Assembly (NCBI GenBank): GCA_902511005.1
Contig: CABXDN010000008.1
Coordinates: 1 to 47,905 of the forward strand
Reading direction: 5' to 3'
Source: an uncultured Candidatus Poseidoniales archaeon
Lineage (GTDB): Archaea; Thermoplasmatota; Poseidoniia; Poseidoniales; Thalassarchaeaceae
DNA: 47,905 bases
Position numbers and translations under genes: made by a program. The first letter of the stretch is position 1, and every line of letters begins with the position of its first letter. Shown here in pieces: positions 45,946 through 47,905 of this stretch. The notes below the pieces were generated by a model that was given only the letters and a program-made list of their open reading frames with translations, searched no databases and was not told the DNA's origin.

Positions 45946-47178
45946 GTGGGTGATTGTATTTCTGATATTAGGAAATGGCTTGAAGAAAGAAAATTAATTG
46001 GTGTCAAATTAGGCCTTGAAAATTGTGAAATTATTCTACAGAGATTGAATAATCCTCATCTTAATTTCCCTTCAATTCATGTAGCAGGCACAAATGGAAA
46101 GGGCTCTCTTTGTGTTCAATTATCTGCTTTAGCTCGTGCAAATAATCTAAATGTTGGACTTTTTACATCCCCTCATCTCATTACTATCGAGGAAAGGATT
46201 AGGATTAATGGCTCTCCGATTAAATCGGATGATTTTGATAAGTTTCTGAATGAAATAAGAGATGCCAGTTTAATTCCTCCCATTTGCAATCCTACTTTTT
46301 TTGAAGTGACATTTTTAGTTTCTATGTTAGCATTTAGAGAGAATAATATTGATAGAGCGATAATTGAGACAGGATTAGGTGGTAGATTAGATTCTACTAG
46401 ATTAGTTGATGCTGATCTTTGTGTAATTACTACAATTTCCAAAGATCATACTGAGTTTTTAGGAGATACATTAGAAGAAATAGCTCTAGAAAAAGCAGGT
46501 ATTCATCGTTCAGGAGTGCCTTTAATTATTTCAAAAAGTGATAAGTTAAGTCCATCCGTTTTCAAAGTAATTTCAGATAAGGTAGGAGATGACTTATGGA
46601 TACATGAACCAAGTAATTCATTATCTCCTTGGGAAATCTGGATTCAATTATCAGAGAAAATTGCAGAGTTATATCAATGGAATAAACCAATGTTAGATTG
46701 TAATTGGCCGGGGCGCTCCCCTGGATACGGTTCTTCATGGTTTGAAACAAAATCGAAAATATGCGCTGCCCATAATAAGGAAGGTTTCGAAGTAGAACTA
46801 AATTCTATTAATCAACCGTGTATTATTGTAATAGGTGTTAGTGAAAAAGCAGATATTGAAGATACACTACATCCTTTAACAAATGACTCTCTTCATGATT
46901 CAGTCTTTAATCAGATTATTTTTACAGAGCCTCTCTCAGGTCGAAATAAAGCAGTTTCTGCTGAAAAGCTAGACGAAATTATTTGTAATGGTAAATTAAC
47001 TCCAAGACTAATAATAAAGAATCCCATTGAAGCTGTAAATAAAGCCTCTTCTATAGCCAATAATGAGGGGCTCGAAATTGTTATAATTGGTAGCGTTTAT
47101 CTTGTAGGAGACATATTGAATGATATGATAATTACAAAAAATTTAGACCTTTCGGAAGAACTTCGTGTTCACCGATAA
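45946..47178 (+). CDS. folC: Folylpolyglutamate / dihydrofolate synthase
   Basis: 410 residues, Mur-ligase fold. ATP loop HVAGTNGKGSLCVQLSALA, folate/ATP region LFTSPHLITIEERIRING, ETGLGGRLDSTRLVDADLCVITTIS and DHTEFLGDTLEEIALEKAGIHR with the carbamylated-Lys-type residue. It adds glutamate to folate (or to dihydropteroate). The C-terminal half (from ~250) is weakly conserved, with GVSEKADIE and an EAVNKASSIANN helix. The start is GTG 45946 with no RBS; the first ATG is far inside, so GTG is the best choice. The short divergent gap to the presenilin-like gene must hold both promoters. Confidence 0.9.
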   Translation: MGDCISDIRKWLEERKLIGVKLGLENCEIILQRLNNPHLNFPSIHVAGTNGKGSLCVQLSALARANNLNVGLFTSPHLITIEERIRINGSPIKSDDFDKFLNEIRDASLIPPICNPTFFEVTFLVSMLAFRENNIDRAIIETGLGGRLDSTRLVDADLCVITTISKDHTEFLGDTLEEIALEKAGIHRSGVPLIISKSDKLSPSVFKVISDKVGDDLWIHEPSNSLSPWEIWIQLSEKIAELYQWNKPMLDCNWPGRSPGYGSSWFETKSKICAAHNKEGFEVELNSINQPCIIVIGVSEKADIEDTLHPLTNDSLHDSVFNQIIFTEPLSGRNKAVSAEKLDEIICNGKLTPRLIIKNPIEAVNKASSIANNEGLEIVIIGSVYLVGDILNDMIITKNLDLSEELRVHR

Positions 47179-47211
47179 TCAAAAAGGATGACCCCTGTGG
47201 ATGGCTCGTAG

Positions 47212-47523
47212 ATGACAGATAAGACGAGTGAGAAAGTTGAGTTAAAGGTGGTACTTGAATCTCAAGATAGCACTTCTAAATACATTCTTGTTGCTTTGGT
47301 TTTGGTATTATGTGGTTTACTATTTGCCATAATTGCTGGTGGCGGTGCCGATAGTCTACTTTCCTCAAACGATGATCAAAATATCGGAAATTGTGGAGAC
47401 GGTATTGATAATGACAACGGTGGTAAAGCAGATCGTGATGATCCGGATTGTTACTCTAATCCTACAACTTTAGATGGTTATGATGCAAGCCGTACTGAGG
47501 CCAATAGGGATAATGACTTATGA
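47212..47523 (+). CDS. Small single-span membrane protein with Asp-rich Cys motif
   Basis: 103 residues. A charged cytoplasmic N-terminus of ~22 residues is followed by one span (about 24-45, YILVALVLVLCGLLFAIIAGG) and an outer acidic domain carrying NCGDGIDNDNGGKADRDDPDC. That Cys-bounded aspartate-rich motif recurs in many secreted bacterial and archaeal proteins (CGDGIDNDGDG..D..DPDC) and suggests calcium binding and one disulfide. No full family is assigned. It precedes the dCMP deaminase gene by 22 bases. Confidence 0.7.
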   Translation: MTDKTSEKVELKVVLESQDSTSKYILVALVLVLCGLLFAIIAGGGADSLLSSNDDQNIGNCGDGIDNDNGGKADRDDPDCYSNPTTLDGYDASRTEANRDNDL

Positions 47524-47545
47524 GATGTATTCACGAGGTGATAGC

Positions 47546-47905
47546 ATGAGTAATAAGTGGGATAAACGTTTTTTGGAATTGGCAAAGCATATTTCTAATT
47601 GGTCAAAAGATCCCTCAACTAAAGTTGGCTGTGTAGTGGTTGGTGAGGACCGAGAGATTCGCTCTACTGGATTCAATGGTTTTCCAAGAGGTATTGAAGA
47701 TAAAATCGAGAGACTTGAAGATCGCGAGCAAAAATATCCTATGATTTGTCATGCTGAAGAAAATGCAATTATGCATGCCGCTAGAATTGGAATTTCATTA
47801 AAGGGAACGATGGCGTATGTTACATGGCCACCCTGTTCCAGATGTACGCGCTCTCTTATTCAAGCAGGTGTAAGTGAGGTGGTTTACCCTGAAGATGTTG
47901 AGATT
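47546..47905 (+). CDS. Deoxycytidylate (dCMP) deaminase, N-terminal part
   Basis: 120 residues are visible before the window ends. The zinc site is complete: H-A-E in ICHAEENAIMHAARIG (catalytic His and Glu), then PPCSRC supplying two Cys. The opening WDKRFLELAKHISNWSKDPSTKVGCVVV is typical of the dCMP deaminase/ComEB group. It makes dUMP for dTMP synthesis. GAGGTGA (47535-47541) is four bases before ATG. Cut by the right window edge. Confidence 0.93.
   Translation, partial: MSNKWDKRFLELAKHISNWSKDPSTKVGCVVVGEDREIRSTGFNGFPRGIEDKIERLEDREQKYPMICHAEENAIMHAARIGISLKGTMAYVTWPPCSRCTRSLIQAGVSEVVYPEDVEI

Overview
The window looks like a piece of chromosome from a planktonic archaeon of the Marine Group II / Candidatus Poseidoniales type (phylum Thermoplasmatota). 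This placement is inferred from gene content and was not tested by any search. Information-processing genes are archaeal (ribosomal protein L15e, aIF1A, Rio1 kinase, a Dim2/Pno1-type KH protein, a DUF63 membrane protein, a presenilin-type protease). Most confident genes start with ATG behind a GGTGA-type ribosome binding site. The DNA is AT-rich. Several metabolic genes are of kinds shared with bacteria: seryl-tRNA synthetase, folylpolyglutamate synthase and a methylcrotonyl-CoA carboxylase set. An 11-gene-type complex I and leucine breakdown suggest an aerobic, protein-eating heterotroph.

Layout. 1-6430 is accessory DNA. It opens with the end of a membrane-anchored HxlR-type regulator. Next comes a cassette bounded by two copies (620-645 and 3539-3564) of a tRNA 3' end whose C1-G72/A73 features point to tRNA-Tyr. 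Inside the cassette are an unrecognised 368-residue protein with a winged-helix-like N-terminus, a 200-base GC-rich stretch that folds like a structured RNA, and a coiled-coil protein ending in a PD-(D/E)xK nuclease-like domain. Further right, a three-gene minus-strand operon (4607-5839) is enclosed by 100-base direct repeats that match at 74 of 100 positions without gaps, and a perfect 10-bp palindrome sits at its promoter. No integrase or transposase is visible in the window.

6471-22673 holds L15e and a PRC-barrel protein, then a run of very large exported proteins: a PKD-domain protein, a DoxX-like membrane protein, a 1472-residue beta-rich secreted protein, a small membrane partner, a 1489-residue subtilisin-like protease and an 893-residue repeat protein. 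Two of them carry a zinc finger on the inner side of a C-terminal membrane anchor, a topology that could link the surface to the cytoplasm.

22767-34630 is a complete nuoABCDHIJJKLMN operon without the NADH-oxidising NuoEFG module. NuoH and NuoI carry extra segments beside the quinone end. 34675-36836 is the small-subunit biogenesis/initiation cluster aIF1A-Rio1-KH, followed by a DUF63 gene. 38241-42813 encodes a carboxyltransferase, an enoyl-CoA hydratase-family enzyme, a biotin carboxylase and a biotin carrier, best read as methylcrotonyl-CoA carboxylase plus methylglutaconyl-CoA hydratase for leucine degradation. The right end has a DUF4126 membrane protein, convergent SerS, a presenilin-family protease, FolC, a small membrane protein and the start of a dCMP deaminase cut by the window edge.

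The best candidates for something undescribed are the tRNA-bounded protein/RNA/nuclease cassette at 620-3564 and the repeat-flanked operon at 4485-6118.
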